Positions 5,463 through 10,953 of a DNA stretch of 10,953 nucleotides are shown here, piece after piece (within the stretch, counting starts at the first letter, position 1; each line of letters starts with the position of its first letter). A program made the translations under genes and the position numbers. The notes under the pieces were generated by a model. It searched no databases, was not told the origin of the DNA, and saw only the letters and a list, made by a program, of their open reading frames with translations. Source of the stretch: Bacteroidota bacterium (GTDB lineage: Bacteria; Bacteroidota; Bacteroidia; Bacteroidales; WCHB1-69); assembly GCA_023413895.1 (NCBI GenBank), contig JAEZOU010000051.1, forward strand, positions 1-10,953, given 5' to 3'.

Positions 5463-7640
5463 ATGAAAAAATTATTGGTATTATCTTTATCTTTTTTTCT
5501 CTTAATGTGCTCTTTTGCACAAGAAAATATTATTGATTTGGAGGGTGTTTTCAAAGGAAAATATCGTGTACAAGGCAGACCAAACTTGAGTTGGAGACCT
5601 AGTACAAATCAGATTTCAATTCTTAAAAATGATACAATTTTTCTAAAAAATCCGCAAAGTACAAAGGAAATAGCTTTTTTATGTTTGTCAGATGTTCAAA
5701 AGAAAATTGCTGATATTAACACTTTGCGCGGTTTTTCTTGGGTGGACCAAAATTCTATTTTCTTGTCAAGAAACAATCTTGTGATTAAGGTTACGGATAA
5801 AGGAATCGAAACCCAAGAGTTTCCTATCAAAAAGCAGGAAATTGTGTTAGATTATAATCTGAAAGCATCACTTTTCGTAGTAAAAGTTGAAAAAAATCTA
5901 TTTGTGAAGTCAGTTTTGAACAATTACGAACCCGTTTTAATGTGCCCAGATACTGGAAAAAATATTGTGTTCGGAGAATCGGTTCACCGCAACGAATGGG
6001 GAATAGGAGAGGGACAATATATCTCTTCCAATGGAAAATATATCGCCTTTTATCGTATGGATGAAAGTATGGTTGATGATTATCCTTTGGTGGATATTAC
6101 TGCCGATGTTGCTGATACCCGTATGATTAAATATCCGATGGCTGGTAGAAAAAATCATCAGGTGAAAGTGGGAATTTTTGACGTGGTTGCGTCAGCACAA
6201 AAAAATGCGCCCGTTTATCACTATATCAAAACCGACTTAGCAGATGGCGAATTTTTGACAAATGTTACCTTCTCTCCAGATGAAAGTAAACTTTATATTA
6301 GTCACTTAAATCGTGCACAAAATCATAGTAAATTGATTGAGTATGATGTGAAAACAGGTGATAAAGTAAAAATTTTGATGGAGGAACGCGATTCTCGCTA
6401 TGTGGAACCCTCTTCTCGTATGCAATTTTTGACAAACGGAAATTTTATCCTTTTGAGCGACCGCGATGGATGGCCTCATCTCTATTTGCATAGCGCTGAT
6501 GGAAAGCAGATTGCCCAATTGACAAAAGGAGAATGGTGCGTAACCGAATTTTTGGGTTGGGATAAAAAGGAACAAAATATCTATTTCGTTTCTACAAATC
6601 CTTCTCCTGTTGACAGACAAGTTTATACCGTAAATATCAAAAGTGGAAAGATGACTGCACTTACCACAACTTCTGGTACTCATGCTCCCTATTTTTCAGA
6701 TGATAAAAACTATTTTATCGATTACTTTACCAACCTTGAAACCCCTTCTGTTATCGATTTGTATAACAATAAAGGAAAGAAAATTGAGGAAATTTTCCGT
6801 GCCGAAAATCCATACGCTAAAACAGATCTGGGTAAAACTTCAATTTTCACGATTAAAAATAAGGAGAATATTGATTTGTACTGCCGAATGATTTTGCCTC
6901 CAAATTTCGATGCCAGCAAGAAATATCCTTGTATGGTGTATGTTTATGGAGGGCCACACTCTCAGTTGGTTGACAACACCTTTATGAGCGGTGGAGTGCA
7001 TTTGCAATATTTGGCACAAAAAGGTTACATCGTTTTCACGCTCGACAATCGCGGAACTGCAAATCGTGGTGTGGAATTTGAAAAATGTATTCACAGAAAT
7101 GTGGGTAAGTTGGAGATGGAAGATCAGATGTGTGGTGTAGATTATCTGAAAAATCTCCCTTATGTGGATTCCAATCGCATTGCCGTTGATGGTTGGAGCT
7201 ATGGCGGTTTTATGACCCTTTCGCTCATTACTACCTACCCTGATGTGTTTGCATCGGCTACGTGCGGAGGCCCTGTTGTAGATTGGCGTTGGTACGAAAT
7301 TATGTACGGCGAGCGCTATATGGATACCCCAGAGGAAAATCCTGAAGGTTATGAACAAACTTCTATCATTAACAAAATCAAAAACTTAAAAACTCCGCTT
7401 CTTGTTTTTCACGGCGCACAAGATGATGTAGTTCTTTGGAAACATTCCCAATCTTTAATCAATCAAAGTATAAAAGATGGAATTTTGTTCGATTATTTTA
7501 TCTATCCTAACCATCCACATAATGTTTCAGGAATGGATCGCGTACATTTATGGCGCAAAATCGAACAGTTCCACCAAAAAAATTTAGGTATTGAACAGAA
7601 GGAGATTAAAACCAGCTATCCACATAAAAAAAGAAGATAA
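5463..7640 (+). CDS. Secreted S9B prolyl peptidase (PtpA / DPP IV-like)
   Basis: A 725-residue exported serine peptidase: signal peptide 1-19 (cleavage near SFA-Q), N-terminal beta-propeller (about 35-465) and C-terminal alpha/beta-hydrolase domain (about 480-705). The catalytic triad is visible as S579 (GWSYGG), D654 (HGAQD) and H686 (NHPHNV). E178 in HRNEWGI is in the position of the N-terminus-binding glutamate, and ERYMDTPEENPEGY (617-630) is the substrate-pocket segment of the family. Segments such as FYRMDESMV, YPMAG, LNRAQN, GYIVFTLDNRG and DQMCGVDYL agree with Porphyromonas gingivalis prolyl tripeptidyl peptidase PtpA more closely than with its DPP IV, so release of Xaa-Xaa-Pro tripeptides is likely; a dipeptidyl activity cannot be excluded. 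The last 18 residues are a basic tail beyond the usual end. Probably periplasmic or surface-located, and co-transcribed with meaB. Confidence 0.93.
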   Translation: MKKLLVLSLSFFLLMCSFAQENIIDLEGVFKGKYRVQGRPNLSWRPSTNQISILKNDTIFLKNPQSTKEIAFLCLSDVQKKIADINTLRGFSWVDQNSIFLSRNNLVIKVTDKGIETQEFPIKKQEIVLDYNLKASLFVVKVEKNLFVKSVLNNYEPVLMCPDTGKNIVFGESVHRNEWGIGEGQYISSNGKYIAFYRMDESMVDDYPLVDITADVADTRMIKYPMAGRKNHQVKVGIFDVVASAQKNAPVYHYIKTDLADGEFLTNVTFSPDESKLYISHLNRAQNHSKLIEYDVKTGDKVKILMEERDSRYVEPSSRMQFLTNGNFILLSDRDGWPHLYLHSADGKQIAQLTKGEWCVTEFLGWDKKEQNIYFVSTNPSPVDRQVYTVNIKSGKMTALTTTSGTHAPYFSDDKNYFIDYFTNLETPSVIDLYNNKGKKIEEIFRAENPYAKTDLGKTSIFTIKNKENIDLYCRMILPPNFDASKKYPCMVYVYGGPHSQLVDNTFMSGGVHLQYLAQKGYIVFTLDNRGTANRGVEFEKCIHRNVGKLEMEDQMCGVDYLKNLPYVDSNRIAVDGWSYGGFMTLSLITTYPDVFASATCGGPVVDWRWYEIMYGERYMDTPEENPEGYEQTSIINKIKNLKTPLLVFHGAQDDVVLWKHSQSLINQSIKDGILFDYFIYPNHPHNVSGMDRVHLWRKIEQFHQKNLGIEQKEIKTSYPHKKRR

Positions 7641-7658
7641 TTTAAAAAAACTATAGAG

Positions 7659-8747
7659 ATGTCTGAATTTGATCATTTTGAATCAGCATTGAGTGTGCAG
7701 GAGGGTATTGAACAGCCCGAACAAGTTTCACCCTATTTGCATTTAAGAAAAAAAAGAGCACGTACTCTGCAGCCTGCTGATTATTATGTGCAAGGGATTT
7801 TGGAGGGAAATCGTGTGATTTTAAGTCAAGCCATTACCTTGATTGAAAGTGTGAATCCGACCCATTTTCAGTTGGCACAGGAGGTGATAGAAAAATGCCT
7901 TCCTTACGCAGGAAAATCAGTGCGCGTGGGTATTACGGGCGTTCCTGGCGTAGGAAAAAGTACCTTTATTGAAGCAATTGGCAAATATCTTACAGGTTTA
8001 GGTTTGAAATTGGCAGTTTTGGCTATCGACCCCAGCAGCGAGCGCTCAAAAGGTAGTATTTTGGGAGATAAAACCCGCATGGAGGAACTCTCGGTAGATA
8101 AAAATGCTTATATTCGTCCTTCACCCTCTGGTTCTACATTGGGAGGTGTGGCCCGGAAAACCCGTGAAACGATTGTTTTGTGCGAAGCTGCCGGATTTAA
8201 TGTTATTTTCGTGGAAACTGTGGGCGTCGGACAATCAGAAACGGTGGTAAAATCGATGGTCGATTTCTTCCTGCTGCTGCAGTTGGCAGGTGCTGGCGAT
8301 GAGTTGCAGGGAATTAAACGCGGTATTATGGAGATGGCCGATGCTATTGTAATTACAAAAGCTGATGGAGATAATTATACCAAAGCCGTTGCCGCTACCG
8401 CTCTTTATCGCTCCGCACTGAAATTATTTCCACCGCTCGAAAGTCAGTGGACTGTGCCTGTGGGAGTTTGCTCCTCTACGGAAAAGACTAATATTGAGCA
8501 GGTTTGGAAAATGGTAGAGGAATTTGTAAATCATACCCAAGAAAATGGATTTTTTCACAAACAGAGAACTGAACAACTGATAAAGATTTTTTACGATTGG
8601 ATGGATTATAGTTTGAAGGATTCTTTCTACTCGGATAATGCGGTAGAACAGAAAATAGAAGAGATGGTGTTGATGATAAAAGAGGAGAAAATTACACCTT
8701 ATCAGGCAGCTTCTCAAGTGATGGCAGTAAGTAAAGAAAAGGTCTAG
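7659..8747 (+). CDS. meaB: Methylmalonyl-CoA mutase-associated GTPase MeaB (ArgK family)
   Basis: A 362-residue G3E-type P-loop GTPase that protects and reloads adenosylcobalamin-dependent methylmalonyl-CoA mutase in the cytosol. Visible motifs are Walker A GVPGVGKST at 94-102, LAIDPSS with D124, the GSILGDKTRM segment (132-141) characteristic of MeaB/ArgK, FVETVGVGQSE (184-194), and the base-recognition motif TKAD at 233-236, which replaces NKxD as is normal in this family. The C-terminal helices correspond to the dimerisation arm. The ATG follows the peptidase stop by 18 nt on the same strand, so the two are probably one transcript. The mutase genes (mutA/mutB) are not in the window. The family was once mislabelled arginine/ornithine transport ATPase (ArgK); that role is not supported. 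Confidence 0.95.
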   Translation: MSEFDHFESALSVQEGIEQPEQVSPYLHLRKKRARTLQPADYYVQGILEGNRVILSQAITLIESVNPTHFQLAQEVIEKCLPYAGKSVRVGITGVPGVGKSTFIEAIGKYLTGLGLKLAVLAIDPSSERSKGSILGDKTRMEELSVDKNAYIRPSPSGSTLGGVARKTRETIVLCEAAGFNVIFVETVGVGQSETVVKSMVDFFLLLQLAGAGDELQGIKRGIMEMADAIVITKADGDNYTKAVAATALYRSALKLFPPLESQWTVPVGVCSSTEKTNIEQVWKMVEEFVNHTQENGFFHKQRTEQLIKIFYDWMDYSLKDSFYSDNAVEQKIEEMVLMIKEEKITPYQAASQVMAVSKEKV

Positions 8748-8814
8748 ATCTGTGTAAATTAGATTATAGAGTTATCTCTTATAGACTTGTACTTTACTAA
8801 AAGTTGCAGATATT

Positions 8815-9003
8815 CTAATTTATAGATTTTACAAATCTCTTTTTAAATATGAAAAAGAGAAGGATTCCAATGTGAAAGGCTCCTGCTGCTAACCAGCAGA
8901 AGAAAGTTCTAATTTCTATCCTTTTTTGTGCTAATAAAATAGTTAGATAGATATAAAATGCTAATACAGGAAATATGTAAATGAGAAAGATAAATTTAAA
9001 CAT
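8815..9003 (-). CDS. Small two-TM membrane protein, unknown function
   Basis: A 62-residue protein made of two hydrophobic helices (about 3-25 and 33-53) joined by a short charged loop (AQKRIEIR) and ending in a basic tail (KKRFVKSIN). No family is recognised. Its ATG overlaps the end of the preceding small membrane-protein gene by 8 nt, which supports real, coupled translation. The layout, TM helix then a charged KR-containing loop then an aromatic-W TM helix, resembles its 70-residue neighbour, so the two could be diverged duplicates. It is the last gene of the three-gene unit starting with the lipoprotein. Being short and AT-rich, it could in principle be a chance frame; the overlap and consistent membrane profile argue otherwise. 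Confidence 0.6.
   Translation of the reverse strand: MFKFIFLIYIFPVLAFYIYLTILLAQKRIEIRTFFCWLAAGAFHIGILLFFIFKKRFVKSIN
8824..8844 (+). terminator. Weak candidate terminator after meaB
   Basis: AGATTT-TAC-AAATCT (8824-8838) forms a 6-bp AT-rich stem followed by C and five T's on the plus strand. The stem is thin, and it lies inside the 3' end of the convergent small gene, so it is only a possible intrinsic terminator for the peptidase-meaB unit. Confidence 0.3.
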
Positions 9004-9208
9004 ATTCCTCCTTTTTTAACTGATTAACAGGCATAAATGGAATTGCAATCGCACAAGTAACAAAAACTAAAAATACCCAAAAGATAATCTCTCCGATATC
9101 TCGTTTCTCTTTTACCATTGCCACTACCGACCAAACCAAAACCACAAGCGAAATAAGCGCCCATAAGATGGAAAAGACTATCATAAAACGCAGTAAAAAC
9201 ATATTCAT
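8996..9208 (-). CDS. Small two-TM membrane protein, unknown function
   Basis: A 70-residue protein with two predicted membrane helices (about 4-32 and 40-60) separated by the charged loop KEKRDIGE and ending in the hydrophilic tail NQLKKEEYV. No catalytic motif or recognised family. It starts 6 nt after the stop of the lipoprotein gene and overlaps the next small membrane-protein gene by 8 nt, so the three are very likely one transcript. A helical-hairpin protein of this size could be a subunit or assembly partner of something membrane-bound, but the sequence gives no specific indication. A competing 69-aa frame at 9024-9233 overlaps it and lacks the membrane pattern. Confidence 0.65.
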   Translation of the reverse strand: MNMFLLRFMIVFSILWALISLVVLVWSVVAMVKEKRDIGEIIFWVFLVFVTCAIAIPFMPVNQLKKEEYV

Positions 9209-9214
9209 AGCTGA

Positions 9215-9769
9215 TTAATTTACGTGATTCCACATTCCATTGTAAATTTCATTTCCACAAGTAATTAGGTCACCGAAAAAACTTTGTGGCATACTCGAAA
9301 TATAGAGAATTGTCCCTGCAATTGTTTCTAAATGACCATCAATTTGGTACGACAAACAGTTGAGCATTTGACGTTCGAAGCGAGATTCTCCTTCATTATT
9401 CGTATATGCTTCACGTGGCTTCTGTTCTTTTGAATTTTCTTCATCTAGTAAAAGGCAAAACCCATTTGAAACTCCAATAGTTTTTTCGTAAATACTTTTT
9501 TCCTCATCTGAAACAGACTTCTGAATGGGATATGAAAAACAATGTTCTTGGAATAACTGTGAATAAAAATTATCAATTAGTGTTTTAGATTCAAGTGAAA
9601 AATTTGAATCTTTAAGATACTTAACAACGCAATATGTACTGGCATCTATCAGCCAATTGTATGAATTCCAATCTACAGAAATTGTGCTTTTTTGTTGTTC
9701 AAAATCTTGGTGATGAGAGCATCCGAAAAATAAAAACAAGAAAATAGGAAGGAGTAACAATATCTTCAT
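9215..9769 (-). CDS. Putative lipoprotein, unknown function
   Basis: A 184-residue protein with a lipoprotein signal peptide: MK, a hydrophobic run, then LFFGC with the lipidated Cys at residue 17. The mature part is hydrophilic, without recognised domain, and contains five further cysteines (in TYCVV, EHCFS, GFCLL, LNCLS and ITCGN), enough for disulfides if it is periplasmic. The frame extends to an ATG at 9817, adding 16 mostly basic/polar residues; I prefer 9769 because the signal peptide is then of normal length. A TAACTTTG promoter element lies about 100 bp upstream. Two tiny membrane-protein genes follow within 6 nt and with an overlap, so the three probably act together, but no function can be named. 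Confidence 0.7.
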   Translation of the reverse strand: MKILLLLPIFLFLFFGCSHHQDFEQQKSTISVDWNSYNWLIDASTYCVVKYLKDSNFSLESKTLIDNFYSQLFQEHCFSYPIQKSVSDEEKSIYEKTIGVSNGFCLLLDEENSKEQKPREAYTNNEGESRFERQMLNCLSYQIDGHLETIAGTILYISSMPQSFFGDLITCGNEIYNGMWNHVN

Positions 9770-9866
9770 AGCGAGATATTTATGGGGACTTCTATTTTTA
9801 TTCTTTTTGGCCAACATTCCAGACCTTGCGAATGTCCGTTAGACAAAATCTGAAAAATTGATGCTG

Positions 9867-9874
9867 CAAAGTTA
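9867..9874 (-). promoter_or_regulatory. -7 promoter element for the lipoprotein operon
   Basis: On the minus strand TAACTTTG fits TAnnTTTG. At the 19-bp position upstream the bases are ATG, one mismatch from TTG. It would give a leader of roughly 90 nt before the ATG at 9769 or about 45 nt before the alternative ATG at 9817. Confidence 0.6.
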
Positions 9875-10101
9875 CTAATTATTTTTGATAAATCATTAAT
9901 TTTGTTGATCTTAATGTTTTTTATATCGGCTTTTTCTGTTTCATTCCACCATTAATTTTCTGCAGATCTACAAATAATTATTTGAATTATAGTAAATTAA
10001 AATAAATATCAAAAAACAAACATTCAAGCTAAAGATTTAGGATTGAACATTTGAGTACGTTTTTATCTCATTTTTCAATTAGAAATGATTAGATGTGACC
10101 A
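9875..10101. other. AT-rich intergenic region without visible gene
   Basis: Between the lipoprotein promoter and the end of the oxyR remnant there is no convincing open frame, RNA gene or T-run terminator on either strand. It includes a 14-bp palindrome CAAATAATTATTTG (9971-9984), which is compatible with chance in sequence this AT-rich. Confidence 0.6.
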
Positions 10102-10740
10102 TTATATCCTTATTCCAAACTTCTTGATTCTGGGGTCGATATATTCTTCAGGCACAATCTCTTGAACCATTTGTGCCACAATATTAAGCATTCTCTCTTT
10201 CACGTAATCTTTCCGAATTAAGAGCGAAACCTCCCGCATCGGTTCTGGAGCTACAAATTTTCGCACATTTCGCTTCTGTTCTTCCCGCAATAGGTTTAAA
10301 TGAAACTCAGGAATAATGGTAAATCCTCCATTTTCATCTACAATTCTTACTAACGTGTCAATGCTTCCTGCCTCATAAATGGCTGCATTTCCAGGCCGCA
10401 TTCCGCATACATTCAACACCTGTTTCCCGAAGCACATATCCTCACGCAACACCCAAATATGATCCATCGGAAGTTTTTTCAACGAGATTTCCTCCTGCGA
10501 ATAGATCTCCTCATCAGGAGAAAGATAAGCTACAAATGGCTCCTTGTAAATAGGAATTTCCAACAAATTTTCCGATTGTGGAGCATTGGAAATCAATACC
10601 ATATCTAACTCCTACTCCTGCTCAAGTTTCTGTATCAGTGTGCTGAGCGTAGATTGAGTAACACCACACGCCTCTGCCGCTTTGTTAAAATGCCTGTAAC
10701 GGTCAACCGCTACTATATATTCCATCTGTTGTAAAGTCAT
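10102..10740 (-). pseudogene. oxyR: Broken oxyR (LysR-family peroxide regulator), internal deletion plus stop
   Basis: OxyR is a LysR-type activator of oxidative-stress genes. From the ATG at 10740 the frame encodes the complete winged-helix recognition region, MTLQQMEYIVAVDRYRHFNK then AAEACGVTQSTLSTLIQKLE, and then meets TAG at codon 43 (10614-10612). The same frame resumes with ELDMVLISNAPQ and continues through the rest of the effector domain, including IYKEPFVAY, the redox pair C-x8-C (CFGKQVLNVC, same spacing as C199-C208 in E. coli), YEAGSIDTLVRIVDENGG and the C-terminus to 10102. A normal OxyR has about 305-308 residues; here 212 codons span start to stop, so roughly 95 codons (rest of the HTH, linker helix, start of subdomain I) are missing, and the join carries the TAG. 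The DNA at the join repeats AGGAG (AGGAGTAGGAG), possible deletion microhomology. Neither piece should work as OxyR. The 166-aa frame from the ATG at 10602 is probably the remnant's tail, not a gene. Confidence 0.85.
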
Positions 10741-10763
10741 AATCTTAATCGTTTTTATCAATG

Positions 10764-10771
10764 CAAAGATA
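10764..10771 (-). promoter_or_regulatory. -7 promoter element of oxyR remnant
   Basis: The minus strand reads TATCTTTG, an exact TAnnTTTG match, ending 23 bp before the oxyR ATG at 10740. No TTG -33 element is visible. The promoter therefore still looks intact although the gene is broken. Confidence 0.6.
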
Positions 10772-10772
10772 T

Positions 10773-10797
10773 ATAAATTCTATGAAATAGATATTAT
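10773..10797. promoter_or_regulatory. Candidate LysR-type operator between oxyR and trx
   Basis: An imperfect 25-bp dyad: the core TCTATgaaATAGA (10779-10791) has the T-N11-A spacing of LysR-family boxes, and outer arms ATAA (10773-10776) and TTAT (10794-10797) also pair. It lies between the two divergent -7 elements, where a divergently acting LysR regulator normally binds. It does not match the E. coli OxyR spacing of ATAG/CTAT quarter sites. Confidence 0.45.
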
Positions 10798-10806
10798 TTT
10801 TTGCTA

Positions 10807-10814
10807 TATTTTTG
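10807..10814 (+). promoter_or_regulatory. -7 promoter element of the thioredoxin gene
   Basis: TATTTTTG matches TAnnTTTG and lies 42 bp upstream of the thioredoxin ATG. No TTG is present at the -33 position, which would fit an activator-dependent promoter; the candidate LysR operator occupies that region. Confidence 0.6.
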
Positions 10815-10856
10815 CGACAGAAAAAGAGAGATAACAAAAACCAAAAAATAGAAAAG

Positions 10857-10953
10857 ATGAAAACTATACAAATAACACTACAAGATTTCAAAAATAAAAT
10901 TGCTGATTTAGATAGTAATGAATTTAAATACAAAGGAGATAAGCCCGCCATTA
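10857..10953 (+). CDS. trxA: Thioredoxin, N-terminal fragment
   Basis: The first 32 codons, cut by the window end: MKTIQITLQDFKNKIADLDS then NEFKYKGDKPAI. The segment F-K/L-x-x-GDKPAI is the strand just before the FYAxWCGPC active site in Bacteroidales thioredoxins, so the redox CGPC should follow immediately outside the window. Thioredoxin reduces protein disulfides in the cytosol; a periplasmic thioredoxin-like protein is unlikely because no signal peptide is present. The gene is transcribed divergently from the oxyR remnant with a shared control region, which suggests peroxide-responsive expression in the ancestor. The start has no strong Shine-Dalgarno sequence. The CGPC motif itself is not visible here. 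Confidence 0.78.
   Translation, partial: MKTIQITLQDFKNKIADLDSNEFKYKGDKPAI

Noticed and set aside
6306..6683. 125-aa and other minus-strand open frames inside the S9 peptidase gene (also 6840-7358)
   Set aside because: They are antisense shadows of a strongly conserved coding region; their translations show no family resemblance.
8765..8783. Imperfect inverted repeat TATAGAG-TTAT-CTCTTATA between meaB and the small membrane gene
   Set aside because: The stem has a bulge and no T run on either side, so it does not qualify as an intrinsic terminator.
9024..9233. 69-aa minus-strand open frame (MESRKLISYEYVFT...) overlapping the lipoprotein end and the 70-aa membrane protein
   Set aside because: It overlaps two better-supported genes in another frame, lacks a coherent membrane or domain pattern and does not fit the operon spacing.
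9971..9984. Perfect 14-bp palindrome CAAATAATTATTTG
   Set aside because: At this base composition one or two such palindromes are expected by chance in 11 kb, and it is not placed next to any promoter.
10780..10807. E. coli-type OxyR site (ATAG-N7-CTAT quarter sites) in the oxyR-trx spacer
   Set aside because: CTAT and ATAG tetramers occur, but their distances (7 and 17 nt between starts) do not match the required 11-nt periodicity.
10745..10951. 68-aa minus-strand open frame over the thioredoxin start
   Set aside because: It is antisense to the thioredoxin coding sequence and both promoters; its hydrophobic translation comes from AT-rich sequence.

Overview
The window is a low-GC chromosomal segment that looks like a member of the Bacteroidota, probably Bacteroidales. 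The protein families point that way: a PtpA/DPP IV-like S9B peptidase, a stand-alone RfaE2, MeaB, and an OxyR of the Bacteroides/Porphyromonas type. The start regions agree, because seven of them carry the Bacteroidetes -7 element TAnnTTTG, and two of these also have a TTG -33 element exactly 19 bp upstream. Most genes lack a Shine-Dalgarno sequence, also typical of the phylum; rplT is the clear exception.

Left part (1-3631, minus strand). A promoter at 3624-3631 serves a tight six-gene run with gaps of 1-7 nt or short overlaps: a P-loop NMP-kinase-like protein, a polytopic flippase-like membrane protein (UPF0104 type), RfaE2 (ADP-heptose synthesis), a LysM-bearing M23 peptidase with an altered active site, a dCMP deaminase, and the signal-peptide end of a secreted protein, probably endonuclease I, cut by the window edge. 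The run mixes envelope and nucleotide functions.

Middle part (3670-5303, minus strand). This is the conserved translation operon infC-rpmI-rplT with its own promoter and a strong intrinsic terminator, preceded by a tRNA-Cys(GCA) gene with its own promoter and terminator. The infC reading frame has no ATG, GTG or TTG upstream of a far-internal ATG, so IF3 here almost certainly starts at an AUU (or the next codon, AUC), the rare-start device known from E. coli infC.

Right-middle (5389-8747, plus strand). A secreted PtpA/DPP IV-like prolyl peptidase is followed after 18 nt by meaB, the GTPase chaperone of methylmalonyl-CoA mutase.

Right part (8815-10953). A three-gene minus-strand unit encodes a lipoprotein and two tiny two-TM proteins of unknown function. 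Beyond it is a broken oxyR: intact helix-turn-helix, then a TAG, with roughly 95 codons of the middle missing, followed by an intact redox-cysteine domain. It diverges from a thioredoxin gene cut by the window end. The intergenic region holds a dyad with a T-N11-A LysR-type core lying between the two promoters.

No mobile element, CRISPR array or rRNA was seen. The window is mostly housekeeping. The points deserving a second look are the infC start, the oxyR remnant with its orphan operator, the M23 active-site change, and the unknown lipoprotein/small-membrane-protein unit.
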